From the NCBI GenBank assembly GCA_050309795.1, contig JBNRMW010000007.1, positions 1 to 14,934 of the forward strand: DNA of 14,934 nucleotides. Direction: 5' to 3'. Below the pieces are notes generated by a model that saw only the letters and a program-made list of their open reading frames with translations, had not been told where the DNA came from and did not search any database. The stretch comes from JBNRMW01 sp050309795. GTDB lineage: Bacteria > Bacillota_I > Bacilli_A > Erysipelotrichales > Erysipelotrichaceae. Positions 7,701 to 14,765 of the stretch are shown in pieces; positions within the stretch are counted from its first letter, which is position 1; each line of letters begins with the position of its first letter. The translations under genes and the position numbers were made by a program.

Positions 7701-8574
7701 CGGCTTCTTGGAGCATCCGTTTTTCGTTTTGAACAATAATCGCTGGTGTACCCAGTTCTAAAAGTTTACGTAAACGATTGTTACGAGTAATGACTCGACG
7801 ATATAAATCATTGAGGTCACTTGCCGCAAAACGGCCACCATCCAACTGTAACATCGGACGGATATCTGGTGGAATAACCGGAATAACATCCAAGACCATC
7901 CATTCTGGTTTATTCCCAGAATAAATGAACGCATGAACGGTTTGGTAACGACGAAGCAAACGTTTACGCTTATCGCCACTGGCATCTTCTAATTCTTCTT
8001 CAAGCTGTGCGAATTCTGCCTCTAAATCAACTTGAGACAACAACGTCCGAACAGCTTCTGCTCCCGATTGAGCAATAAATGATCCAAACCCGTTAATTTC
8101 TTGTTGTTCTCGATATTCTCTTTCGGTTAAAATTTGTTTATATTCTAAATTCGTATCCCCTGGATCGGTTACAATCCAAGTCACGAAATAGACAATTGAT
8201 TCCAATTGTTTTGGCGGAATATTCAAGAGAATACTCATTCTCGAAGGAATTCCTCTTAAATACCAAATATGAGCAACCGGCGCTGCAAGCTCAATATGCC
8301 CCATCCGCTCACGGCGAACTTGGGCACGAGTGACTTCAACCCCACAACGGTCACAAATAATTCCTTTGTATCGAACTTTCTTGTATTTACCACAAGAACA
8401 TTCCCAGTCCTTGGTTGGACCAAAAATCCGTTCACAGAAGAGGCCATCACGTTCTGGTTTTTGAGAACGATAGTTGATGGTTTCTGGTTTCTTAACTTCT
8501 CCGAAAGACCAAGATTTGATTCTTTCTGCTGAAGCTAAACCAATTTGAATGGCACTAAAGTTATTGGTACTCAT
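4780..8574 (-). CDS. rpoC: DNA-directed RNA polymerase subunit beta'
   Basis: Beta' holds the catalytic centre of RNA polymerase, with beta, in the alpha2-beta-beta'-omega core. With the chosen start (MSTNNFSAIQ) it has 1264 residues, slightly longer than B. subtilis beta' (about 1199). The N-terminal zinc ribbon has Cys59, Cys61, Cys74 and Cys77. The Mg-binding motif NADFDGDQ is at 447-454, with Asp449, Asp451 and Asp453. The second zinc site has Cys854, Cys930, Cys937 and Cys940. The trigger-loop and bridge region around GIMAAQSIGEPGTQLT is at 958-973. The frame stays open to 8682, but that extension overlaps rpoB and lacks homology. The ATG at 8572-8574 has AAGGAGG just before it and opens with the expected family sequence. 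It lies 10 bases after rpoB and is co-transcribed with it. Confidence 0.98.
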   Translation of the reverse strand: MSTNNFSAIQIGLASAERIKSWSFGEVKKPETINYRSQKPERDGLFCERIFGPTKDWECSCGKYKKVRYKGIICDRCGVEVTRAQVRRERMGHIELAAPVAHIWYLRGIPSRMSILLNIPPKQLESIVYFVTWIVTDPGDTNLEYKQILTEREYREQQEINGFGSFIAQSGAEAVRTLLSQVDLEAEFAQLEEELEDASGDKRKRLLRRYQTVHAFIYSGNKPEWMVLDVIPVIPPDIRPMLQLDGGRFAASDLNDLYRRVITRNNRLRKLLELGTPAIIVQNEKRMLQEAVDALIDNGRRSKAVTGAGGRALKSLSHSLKGKQGRFRGNLLGKRVDFSGRSVIAVGPDLKMNECGLPKEMALQLYKPFVVNRMKLEGIANNAKAAEKLIERQDPRVWDIVEEVIREHPVLLNRAPTLHRLGIQAFIPKLVDGRAIRLHPLVCTAFNADFDGDQMAVHLPLSEEAQAEAEILMLGSNNILGPKDGKPIVTPGQDMVLGNYYLNMEETKAEFLEKAAYYEDKGQPLIAQRWKNYANNEGTAYRNKNEVFKALNEHQIHIHTRIILPVASLTEFTFPSGSENQYLVTTPGKLIFNEILPEGFPYLNEISNDNFKQVPQRFLVDRNINYKEYIENLPLTKEVKKKDLGILIKRIFDFFPSDKSVNTSPILDKIKDLGFQYSTLAGTTVALSDIRVAPKKEEYVEIGKEKAEELKRLLNRGLLTEPEWEQKLMILWDEIKDKIGSELMNNLPRTNPMNMMADSGARGNVSNFTQLAGMRGLMAKPTQSKSQKEWVPSIMEVPIYSNFREGLNVSEFFLSTHGVRKGLTDTALKTAESGYLTRRLVDVAQDVVVEEEDCGTEKGYLVKDMIDNKTNVIIEPFIDRIVGRYAHEELVDTKTKTVIVSPNQYITEEIAEAIVDAGYREMKIRSGFTCESKYGVCRKCYGRNLATGREVEVGEAVGIMAAQSIGEPGTQLTMRTFHTGGVAGSGSDDITQGLPRVEELFEARKPKHPALIAKIDGKITDISVGKDGMEITIANRKEELVHYLTPTQVVRNRIKVGDSVLAGDKLTEGAVDPKELLEVSDLERVQTYILKEVKKVYESQGIEISDKHIEVMIRQMLRRVVVLDPGDTKLSAGIHISLPRISDINLDFLMAGKQPARFGPVLLGISKASVETDSWLSAASFQETTKVLTEASIEGKVDPLLGLKENVIVGKMIPAGTGSDYDRESTRAIKVRADELRRERELRNEVEEDINALPVEMTRIIESK

Positions 8575-8578
8575 TTTG

Positions 8579-8585
8579 CCTCCTT
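8579..8585 (-). promoter_or_regulatory. Ribosome binding site fixing the rpoC start
   Basis: AAGGAGG on the minus strand lies 4 bases before the ATG at 8572-8574 and touches the last base of the rpoB TAA. It supports the internal start over the longer open frame that would overlap rpoB by about 98 bases. The close spacing suggests translational coupling of rpoB and rpoC. Confidence 0.8.
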
Positions 8586-11500
8586 TATTCTGTATCATAG
8601 TCGTCAAATCCAACGACAGCTGCTTCGAGAACATCGTCTTCTTCGTCGATGGTTTCAGCAGGTTTGGTATCTTCTTCATCAAGTCGTAAATCCATAGGAG
8701 TCACATTGTCATACGGCGATTCTTCGCTATCAAATCCAGCAATCGTGACTTCTTCACCGCCATCGTCTAAAAACTTAATGTCTAGACCTAGGGCTTGAAG
8801 CTCATGACGTAATACTTTGAAGGATTCAGGAACACCTGGTTCCGGAAGATCCTGTCCGTTTTGAATAGCCGCATACGTCTTCGTCCGACCCGTGACATCA
8901 TCCGACTTAATAGTCATAATTTCTTGTAAAGTGTAGGCAGCACCATAAGCATAGAGTGCCCAAACTTCCATTTCTCCGAATCGTTGTCCCCCATTTTGAG
9001 CTTTACCACCAAGTGGTTGTTGGGTAACTAAGGAGTATGGACCCGTGGCACGAGCGTGTAGTTTATCATCAACCATGTGCGCTAATTTGAGCATATACAT
9101 GGAACCCACCGAAATACGTTCATCGAATGGCTCCCCCGTCAGCCCATCGTAGAGCATCATCTTCCCATCTGTTGGAAGTTGTGCCTCCTCAAGGATATCG
9201 GTTAATTCTTCTGGGGTGATTCCATCAAAGACCGGGGTGGTAAAACGAACCCCGAGTTTTTTAGCCGCAAATCCTAAGTGCATTTCTAATACTTGTCCGA
9301 TATTCATCCGTGATGGAACGCCCATTGGGTTTAACATGATGTCTACCGGTGTTCCATCGGCCATGTATGGCATATCTTCTTCTGGTAAAATCCGCGAAAT
9401 TACCCCTTTATTTCCGTGACGTCCAGCCATCTTGTCCCCTTCAGATATCTTACGTTTCTGAACGATGTAAACTTTGACGACTTCTTGGACACCCGGTGCT
9501 AGTTCATAGCCTTCGCTTCGCTTAAAGACGCGAACGGATTGGACAATTCCACTACCGCCATGAGGTACTTTTAAGGAGTTGTCGCGAACTTCTTGGGTTT
9601 TTTCGCCAAAAATAGCAAATAATAGTTTTTCTTCTGGTGGTAATTCCGAATGTCCTTTCGGTGTGACTTTACCAACTAAAATGTCACCTTCTTTAACTTC
9701 GGCACCGACCATCACGATTCCCTTCGCATCTAAATGACGGCAAGCCGCCTCCGACACGTTTGGAATATCGCGAGTAATTTCTTCAGGTCCAAGTTTGGTT
9801 TCCCGAACTTCAATATCGTATTCTTCAATATGAATCGAGGTATAGACATCATCCATCACTAATCGTTCACTCATGATAATGGCATCTTCATAGTTGAAGC
9901 CATGCCAGCTCATAAAAGCGATGGTGACGTTTTGACCAAGGGCTAATTCCCCATTTTCCATACTCGGGCCATCAGCAATAATATCTCCCTTTTCAACTTT
10001 CTCGCCAACTTTTACGATGGCGACTTGGTTAATGCAGGTTCCACCATTTGAACGTCTGAATTTATCTAAGGTATACGTTGTTTGTCGATCGTCTTCATCA
10101 ATGATGATTTTTTTCGAATCCACATAAGAGACGACCCCTTCTGATTGTGAGATTAACGCCGTTCCGGAGTCGCGAGCAATCACATGTTCAACGCCAGTTC
10201 CAACCCATGGGGCGACTGGAGCCATTAAAGGCACCGATTGACGTTGCATATTCGCGCCCATGAGCGCACGCGAAGCATCATCATTTTCTAAAAATGGAAT
10301 ACAAGCCGTCGCTACCGAAACAATTTGCATTGGCGAAACATCCGCCAATTCTACTTGGTCCTTATCCATAATGATGTTATCGTCTTCAAAACGCACCACA
10401 ATTTGATCGTGAGCAATTTCTCCATCTATAACTTCATTAGCTGGAGCAATAACATAGTCGAGTTCGTCATCAGCAGAAAGGTAAACGATTTCGTCGGTTA
10501 CTTTCCCTTTCTTAACAACACGATATGGTGTTTGGATAAATCCATATTCATTAATTCGACCATAAGACGTCAGATTGGAAATCAATCCAATATTTGGTCC
10601 TTCCGGTGTTTCAATTGGACAAATACGTCCATAGTGAGAGTTGTGAACGTCACGAACCTCATAGCCCGCCCGATCTCGGGTTAATCCCCCAGGACCTAGG
10701 GCTGAAATACGACGCTTGTTCGTTAATTCAGCTAATGGATTAATTTGGTCCATGAATTGAGACAATTGAGAACTCGAATAGAATTCTTTAATAGCCGCTG
10801 TTAACGGGCGAATATTGGTTAATGATTTTGGCGTCAACGAGGAAACATCCGAAATCGACATCCGGTCATTAACAACCCGTTCCATCCGCGATAGCCCAAT
10901 TCTAAATTGGTTTTGAATCAATTCACCAACCGTCCGTACGCGTCGATTCCCCAACATATCAATGGTATCGGTTTGACCAATGCCATCGCCCAAGTTTAAA
11001 TAATAGGAATAAAAAGCATATAAATCGGACAACGTTACCGTTTTCTTTTTAATAAACGGATCTGGTCCAATCGTCCGCACCACATGGCTAAGTTTAGAAT
11101 CGGTTGCGACATTAACCACTTGAACCGCGGAACCAACCAACCAAAGTACGACTTCTTGTTTTTTAGCCATCGAAATAATGGCGTCTTCATTACGGACCGA
11201 CAGACGGCCCAACGGCTCATCCGGTACATAACGGTTTATATATAAGTCGCCATTCGCATTGGTGAGATCTTCATTCAATGTTGTACAACGACCTAAAGAA
11301 TATAGTTTAGGACCAAAGGTAAATAACGCCCGCGCATTTTCTGCCGACAAGACCACAGGTTTGGCCACGATTCCAGCATAAACTTTTATGCTTTCGTGAT
11401 CTTTTGCTAGGGCCTTTAAATCGGCGGTGGTTAAAACCGTCCCCAGTTCATAATTTTCTAATTCTTCTGCCAAGACACGGCCAACAAGATTATTCGCCCA

Positions 11501-12709
11501 TGTCAAAGGGACCGAAACAACATCGGGGTGAGAGAAAATATGTAAAAGTGGGAAAGCTTCAATATTAGCACCGGAAGCAAAAATCCCGTTCAACCCATTG
11601 CGGGTATCGCGGTCCACATACGTTCCTTTTTTATAGGCCACTTTGTTATTTGGCCCAACGATATCTTGTCCCAAGTAATTTTTAAAGAGACGAGCGGCTG
11701 AACCAAGTTTTTTATGCAGTTTATAGCGACCAGCTTTATTTAAATCATAGCGACGATAATCTAAGAACTTGGCGTTCATCAAGTTGATGGCGCCATCCAT
11801 CGTTGGAATTTCATCGCTTCTTTGGTTTTCATAAATGACGCGTAACGCTTCTTCCGTTGTCGTTACCTTGTCCGCATGAAGGGTATTGACCAACTCTTCA
11901 TAATTCCCGAATAGACCGGTATATAATAAGAGGTAGTGATTTAAGAAGTCGCGAAGTTCTTCCGTTGCTAAAACATCTTTATGAACTGGAATACCAACCG
12001 CTTGTAAGAACTTTTCAAAACCTTCAGTTTCGATGCTGTCGCGTCCTGGTTCTAGATTCAAGGAAAGACCTAGTGCCTTATACAGAACCGTTGATAGCAA
12101 GGTTCTCTTTCGATCGACTTTGATGTTGATAATCGATCCTAACGCCGCTTTACGATGATCCGCCATTAATTCCAGCCAAGTTCCTCGGCTAGGGATTAAT
12201 TCAGCCACGTAATTTGCTTGAGCTGAACGATCATCCAGTTCTATATCATAATAAGCTCCCGGCGACCGCACAATTTGGGAGACGATTACCCGCTCGGCAC
12301 CATTAATAATAAAGGTCCCGGTTTCGGACATTAAAGGAAAATCTCCTAAGAAAACTTCTTCATTTTTTTGTATTAATTCTCCAGTTTGACGATCAATGAT
12401 ATCTAATTCCATTTTCGCTCTCAGTGGAGCGGAATACGTTGTTTCTCGATATTTGCATTCAGCTGCGCTATATTTCGGTTCATCGAAATGATAGGAGAGA
12501 AACTTTAGTTTGACACTTCCTGAATGGTTTTGAATGGGATAAATTTCATCAAATACTTCTTTTAAACCTTCTTTTATTAACCATTCAAAAGCGTCGGTTT
12601 GGATTTCCACCAGATCTGGTAATTCAAGGCTACCGCTTGTTTTTGAATAATTACGTCGCTGTACCTTTTTACCTACGGTTTCTATCCGATACACTTGTTT
12701 TTCTGTCAT
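8585..12709 (-). CDS. rpoB: DNA-directed RNA polymerase subunit beta
   Basis: Beta forms one side of the RNA polymerase active-site cleft and the rifampicin pocket. With the start MTEKQVYRIE it has 1374 residues. Landmarks are GDFPLMSETGTFIINGAERV (122-141), the rifampicin cluster SSQLSQFMDQ (646-655) to LTNKRRISAL (662-671), CPIETPEGPNIGLI, KRKISEGDKMAGRHGNKG, and the C-terminal region ending in an acidic tail. The residue equivalent to E. coli His526 is Asn664 (codon AAC at 10718-10720). This position is about 180 residues further from the N-terminus than in B. subtilis (His482), so the N-terminal half is enlarged, mainly between residues 345 and 560. An in-frame ATG at 12749-12751 would add 14 residues, but its SD is badly spaced. 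The chosen ATG has AAAGGA 7 bases upstream and fits other beta N-termini. Its promoter is in the preceding gap. Confidence 0.97.
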   Translation of the reverse strand: MTEKQVYRIETVGKKVQRRNYSKTSGSLELPDLVEIQTDAFEWLIKEGLKEVFDEIYPIQNHSGSVKLKFLSYHFDEPKYSAAECKYRETTYSAPLRAKMELDIIDRQTGELIQKNEEVFLGDFPLMSETGTFIINGAERVIVSQIVRSPGAYYDIELDDRSAQANYVAELIPSRGTWLELMADHRKAALGSIINIKVDRKRTLLSTVLYKALGLSLNLEPGRDSIETEGFEKFLQAVGIPVHKDVLATEELRDFLNHYLLLYTGLFGNYEELVNTLHADKVTTTEEALRVIYENQRSDEIPTMDGAINLMNAKFLDYRRYDLNKAGRYKLHKKLGSAARLFKNYLGQDIVGPNNKVAYKKGTYVDRDTRNGLNGIFASGANIEAFPLLHIFSHPDVVSVPLTWANNLVGRVLAEELENYELGTVLTTADLKALAKDHESIKVYAGIVAKPVVLSAENARALFTFGPKLYSLGRCTTLNEDLTNANGDLYINRYVPDEPLGRLSVRNEDAIISMAKKQEVVLWLVGSAVQVVNVATDSKLSHVVRTIGPDPFIKKKTVTLSDLYAFYSYYLNLGDGIGQTDTIDMLGNRRVRTVGELIQNQFRIGLSRMERVVNDRMSISDVSSLTPKSLTNIRPLTAAIKEFYSSSQLSQFMDQINPLAELTNKRRISALGPGGLTRDRAGYEVRDVHNSHYGRICPIETPEGPNIGLISNLTSYGRINEYGFIQTPYRVVKKGKVTDEIVYLSADDELDYVIAPANEVIDGEIAHDQIVVRFEDDNIIMDKDQVELADVSPMQIVSVATACIPFLENDDASRALMGANMQRQSVPLMAPVAPWVGTGVEHVIARDSGTALISQSEGVVSYVDSKKIIIDEDDRQTTYTLDKFRRSNGGTCINQVAIVKVGEKVEKGDIIADGPSMENGELALGQNVTIAFMSWHGFNYEDAIIMSERLVMDDVYTSIHIEEYDIEVRETKLGPEEITRDIPNVSEAACRHLDAKGIVMVGAEVKEGDILVGKVTPKGHSELPPEEKLLFAIFGEKTQEVRDNSLKVPHGGSGIVQSVRVFKRSEGYELAPGVQEVVKVYIVQKRKISEGDKMAGRHGNKGVISRILPEEDMPYMADGTPVDIMLNPMGVPSRMNIGQVLEMHLGFAAKKLGVRFTTPVFDGITPEELTDILEEAQLPTDGKMMLYDGLTGEPFDERISVGSMYMLKLAHMVDDKLHARATGPYSLVTQQPLGGKAQNGGQRFGEMEVWALYAYGAAYTLQEIMTIKSDDVTGRTKTYAAIQNGQDLPEPGVPESFKVLRHELQALGLDIKFLDDGGEEVTIAGFDSEESPYDNVTPMDLRLDEEDTKPAETIDEEDDVLEAAVVGFDDYDTE

Positions 12710-12790
12710 GCCGCCATCCTTTCTGATGGGTAAAATGCCTAAAAAGGGCATACTTCCCCATTGTTATATCTTAATATTATGCAATTCACT

Positions 12791-12819
12791 ATACTAACAG
12801 TTTTACTAACTTTTGTCAA
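12791..12819 (-). promoter_or_regulatory. Predicted promoter of rpoB-rpoC
   Basis: On the minus strand a perfect TTGACA (12814-12819) and TAGTAT (12791-12796) are exactly 17 bases apart, with TGT just before the -10 (extended -10). Predicted transcription starts near 12784, giving a leader of about 75 nt that carries a small hairpin ATGCC/GGCAT (12735-12751). It lies directly after the methyltransferase stop. With no terminator before it, rpoBC probably also receives read-through from the rplJ promoter. Confidence 0.8.
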
Positions 12820-12825
12820 TGCTTC

Positions 12826-13416
12826 TTATTTCCGAATCCGCAAGACATGATAGTTTGATTTGTTCACTAATTTTTCAATTGAAACAGCCTTTTCTTCTAA
12901 AAATGTTTTCGCGGAATCTAAGCCGTGTTTCTTCCTCATGACGATGATAAGACTACCCTTTGGATTCAAGTGTTCAAGACTTTCTTCAAACAAACGGTAG
13001 ATTACTTTTTTCCCTGCCCGAATCGGTGGGTTCAAAACAATCCAATCAAAGGTTTGGTTAATGGTCGCGAAACCATCACTTTTAATGACGGGAATAGCTA
13101 ACCCTTGGGCTTTGATATTCTCCGCAGCAATTTCAACAGCTTGTTGGGTGACATCACTCATTACGATTTCCAATAAAGGAAATTGTTTTTTTAACACCAC
13201 CCCAACGACACCAATTCCGGTGCCTAAATCTAGTAAAGAACCCCTTGGCTTTAGTTTAATGATTGCTTCTAAAAGAACTAGGGTTCCTTGATCAATTCGG
13301 TGCTTCGAAAATAGAGCATCGGAGCTTACCAATTGAAAATCCATGCCAAAAAACCGGAAAGGTATTTCTCTCCGGTTGGAACTTAATGGTTGGTCATCTG
13401 TATAGTAATGATTCAA
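12826..13416 (-). CDS. ybxB: Class I SAM-dependent methyltransferase, RsmC/YbxB family
   Basis: This 196-residue protein is a single Rossmann-fold methyltransferase resembling the catalytic half of RsmC, which makes m2G at position 1207 of 16S rRNA in E. coli. Its likely substrate is rRNA, but that is inferred from the family and not shown. Visible motifs are FSKHRIDQGT (36-45), SAM-binding motif I LLDLGTGIGV (61-70), the acidic ribose-binding Asp88 in MSDV, and catalytic motif IV NPPIRAGK (129-136), typical of N2-guanine/N6-adenine enzymes. The size matches B. subtilis YbxB, which occupies the same place between rplL and rpoB. The start is TTG (13414-13416), chosen because AAAAGGAG lies 6 bases upstream. 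It is 28 bases after rplL with no terminator between, so it is probably in the rplJL transcript. Confidence 0.92.
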   Translation of the reverse strand: MNHYYTDDQPLSSNRREIPFRFFGMDFQLVSSDALFSKHRIDQGTLVLLEAIIKLKPRGSLLDLGTGIGVVGVVLKKQFPLLEIVMSDVTQQAVEIAAENIKAQGLAIPVIKSDGFATINQTFDWIVLNPPIRAGKKVIYRLFEESLEHLNPKGSLIIVMRKKHGLDSAKTFLEEKAVSIEKLVNKSNYHVLRIRK

Positions 13417-13422
13417 CTAAAA

Positions 13423-13430
13423 CTCCTTTT
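13423..13430 (-). promoter_or_regulatory. Ribosome binding site selecting a TTG start
   Basis: AAAAGGAG on the minus strand is 6 bases before the TTG at 13414-13416. No in-frame ATG lies close to a comparable site. This supports TTG as the start, the only non-ATG start among the nine genes here; it may lower expression of the methyltransferase relative to its ribosomal-protein neighbours. Confidence 0.7.
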
Positions 13431-13444
13431 TTGGCTTATAGGAA

Positions 13445-13822
13445 TTATTTAACTTCGACAACAGCGCCAGCTTCGATAAGCTTAGCTTTGATTTCTTCAG
13501 CTTCTTCAGGTTTAATATTTTCTTTAATTGCGACTGGAGCTGAATCTACCAGTTTCTTCGATTCCATCATACCAAGACCTGTTACTTCACGAACGACCTT
13601 GATAACACCAACTTTAGAGCCGCCGATTTCTTTTAAGGTTACGGTTACTTCTGTCGGTTCTGCGGATTCCTCTTCATCTGCGGATGCAGCGGCAGCAACA
13701 GCCATTGGTGCTGCGGCAGTGACACCGAATTCTTCTTCAACTAATTTTACAAGATCATTGACTTCAAGAATAGTCATTTCTTTTAAGGCTTCAACAATCT
13801 CTTGAGCGGTTAATTTTGCCAT
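13445..13822 (-). CDS. rplL: 50S ribosomal protein L7/L12
   Basis: L7/L12 is the multi-copy stalk protein that binds L10 through its N-terminus and recruits EF-Tu, EF-G, IF2 and RF3 through its C-terminal domain. With the start MAKLTAQEIV it has 125 residues, the usual length. The N-terminal dimerisation and L10-binding domain (about 1-33) is followed by an Ala-rich hinge (about 35-57, with a run of Ala and acidic residues). The factor-binding C-terminal domain has the expected GGSKVGVIKVVREVTGLG (67-84) and ends GAVVEVK. The frame extends 10 codons upstream, but AAGGAGA is properly placed before the ATG at 13820-13822. It lies 19 bases after rplJ in the same transcript. Both it and the L10 tail are rich in Ala and Glu. 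Confidence 0.99.
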   Translation of the reverse strand: MAKLTAQEIVEALKEMTILEVNDLVKLVEEEFGVTAAAPMAVAAAASADEEESAEPTEVTVTLKEIGGSKVGVIKVVREVTGLGMMESKKLVDSAPVAIKENIKPEEAEEIKAKLIEAGAVVEVK

Positions 13823-13841
13823 GTTTATTTTCTCCTTTTCT

Positions 13842-14612
13842 TTACTCTGCACTCTCTGGTGCTTCTTCTTTTGTTTCTGCTACTTCTGGTGCAGCTTCAG
13901 GTTCTTCTGTTTTTGTTTCAGCTGGTTCTACAACCTCTTCTTGAGTGTCTTTAACCACTGCTTCAACTGTTTCAGCTGGCGCTTCAACTTCGGCCTCGGC
14001 CGCTACAGCAACCTCTGGGGTTTCTTCAACAACTTCTGCCACGGCCTCTTGGGCTGGTGCTGTTGTTTCTGATGTTCCTTCCGCGGCGGTTGTTACTTCG
14101 TCGACAACTTCTTCGGTTGTTTCGTCACCATTTTCTGGTTTGATTTGACTCACCGCATAAGCAAACTGACGAATTGGCGATTGTAGAGCGCCTAGTAACA
14201 TAGCGATCATGCCATCCTTATTCGGTAAGCTGGCGAGTTCTTTAATCGCGTCTAAGTCAACAATGCGACCTTCAACAACGCCTTGTTTAATTACAAGTTT
14301 ACGATTTTTCTTAGCGAACTTAGCTAATACTCTACTTGGTGCGACCGCATCTTCTGAGAATGCAATAGCATTCGGCCCGACGAGGACTTCATCTAAAGCT
14401 TCGAAGCCTACTTGTGCCGTTGCTCGACGCACGAGAGTGTTTTTATACACTTTAAAGTCGACACCTTCTTCGCGTAATTGACTTCTGAGATTTGTCATGT
14501 CTGCGACGCTAATTCCACGGTACTCCACGATAACGGCTGAATTTGATTCTTGGAAATTTTTAACTATTTCTTTAACCGTTTCTTGTTTGTTCGCGAGAAC
14601 TTTTTCGTTCAT
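13842..14612 (-). CDS. rplJ: 50S ribosomal protein L10 with a long acidic C-terminal tail
   Basis: L10 anchors the L7/L12 dimers to 23S rRNA and forms the base of the ribosomal stalk. Residues 1 to about 158 match a normal L10: the rRNA-binding domain (including VDFKVYKNTLVRRA, 51-64), then KDGMIAMLLGALQSPIRQF (132-150) leading into the L12-binding helix. About 97 further residues (160-256) are unusual. They are Glu/Ala/Val/Thr/Pro-rich, with about 33 acidic residues and 3 Lys by hand count, and look disordered. Typical L10 is about 165-175 residues, so this 256-residue form is clearly extended. The chosen ATG has a near-perfect SD (AGGAGGTGA). A longer frame back to 14684 would begin inside the terminator hairpin and is rejected. 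It is preceded by an L10-leader element and attenuator and followed by rplL after 19 bases. Confidence 0.97.
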   Translation of the reverse strand: MNEKVLANKQETVKEIVKNFQESNSAVIVEYRGISVADMTNLRSQLREEGVDFKVYKNTLVRRATAQVGFEALDEVLVGPNAIAFSEDAVAPSRVLAKFAKKNRKLVIKQGVVEGRIVDLDAIKELASLPNKDGMIAMLLGALQSPIRQFAYAVSQIKPENGDETTEEVVDEVTTAAEGTSETTAPAQEAVAEVVEETPEVAVAAEAEVEAPAETVEAVVKDTQEEVVEPAETKTEEPEAAPEVAETKEEAPESAE

Positions 14613-14616
14613 TCTT

Positions 14617-14625
14617 TCACCTCCT
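14617..14625 (-). promoter_or_regulatory. Strong ribosome binding site for rplJ
   Basis: AGGAGGTGA on the minus strand is complementary to nearly the whole anti-Shine-Dalgarno and ends 4 bases before the ATG at 14610-14612. It fixes the rplJ start at MNEKVLANK. Confidence 0.9.
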
Positions 14626-14653
14626 GTTTTATGGCGTTTCTCAATACTTCCAC

Positions 14654-14681
14654 AAAATAAAACTCGTAGTAGCCCACGAGT
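14654..14681 (-). terminator. Attenuator terminator in the rplJ leader
   Basis: On the minus strand ACTCGTGG pairs with CTACGAGT (8 bp with one G-U, GCTA tetraloop), followed at once by TTTTATTTTG. This is a strong intrinsic terminator placed between the L10 leader and the rplJ ribosome binding site, so it must be conditional. In B. subtilis the L10-L12 complex binds the leader and promotes termination; the same logic is inferred here. The CGAG of the leader (14705-14708) could pair with CTCG in the 5' arm of the terminator (14677-14680) as part of an antiterminator. That pairing is a proposal only. Confidence 0.82.
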
Positions 14682-14699
14682 CAAAAAGAGATATTCTTT

Positions 14700-14759
14700 C
14701 TAACCTCGGTAACATGATTAAGCAAATTTGCCGTTACTGTCTTGGGTCCTATTGATAAC
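14700..14759 (-). ncRNA. Ribosomal protein L10 leader (cis-regulatory RNA)
   Basis: The transcript between the promoter and the attenuator carries the features of the L10 leader family. These are AAGACAG followed by the stem GTAAC/GTTAC (14733-14737 with 14709-14713), a small inner hairpin GCAAATTTGC, the single-stranded TTAAT, and then ACCGAGG closing the element. The AAGACA and CGA segments flanking the stem resemble the kink-turn that L10 recognises. Established knowledge: in B. subtilis and related bacteria the L10-L12 complex binds this RNA to repress rplJL. Position and sequence both fit; I could not run a covariance model search. Confidence 0.85.
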
Positions 14760-14765
14760 GGGATA

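Noticed and set aside
8575..8682. 36-residue N-terminal extension of RpoC.
   Set aside because: It overlaps the acidic end of rpoB in another frame. The internal ATG has a strong SD and the expected family N-terminus.
12710..12751. 14-residue N-terminal extension of RpoB starting at an upstream in-frame ATG.
   Set aside because: The purine run before that ATG is too close to act as a good SD, and the ATG lies in a small hairpin. MTEKQVYRIE fits known beta N-termini better.
13263..13805. 180-codon open frame on the plus strand across rplL and the methyltransferase.
   Set aside because: It is antisense to two well-supported genes, has a Ser/Thr/Ala-rich composition typical of a shadow frame, and has no good ribosome binding site.
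14613..14684. 24-residue N-terminal extension of L10.
   Set aside because: It would start inside the attenuator terminator and run through the Shine-Dalgarno. The ATG at 14610-14612 has a near-perfect SD.
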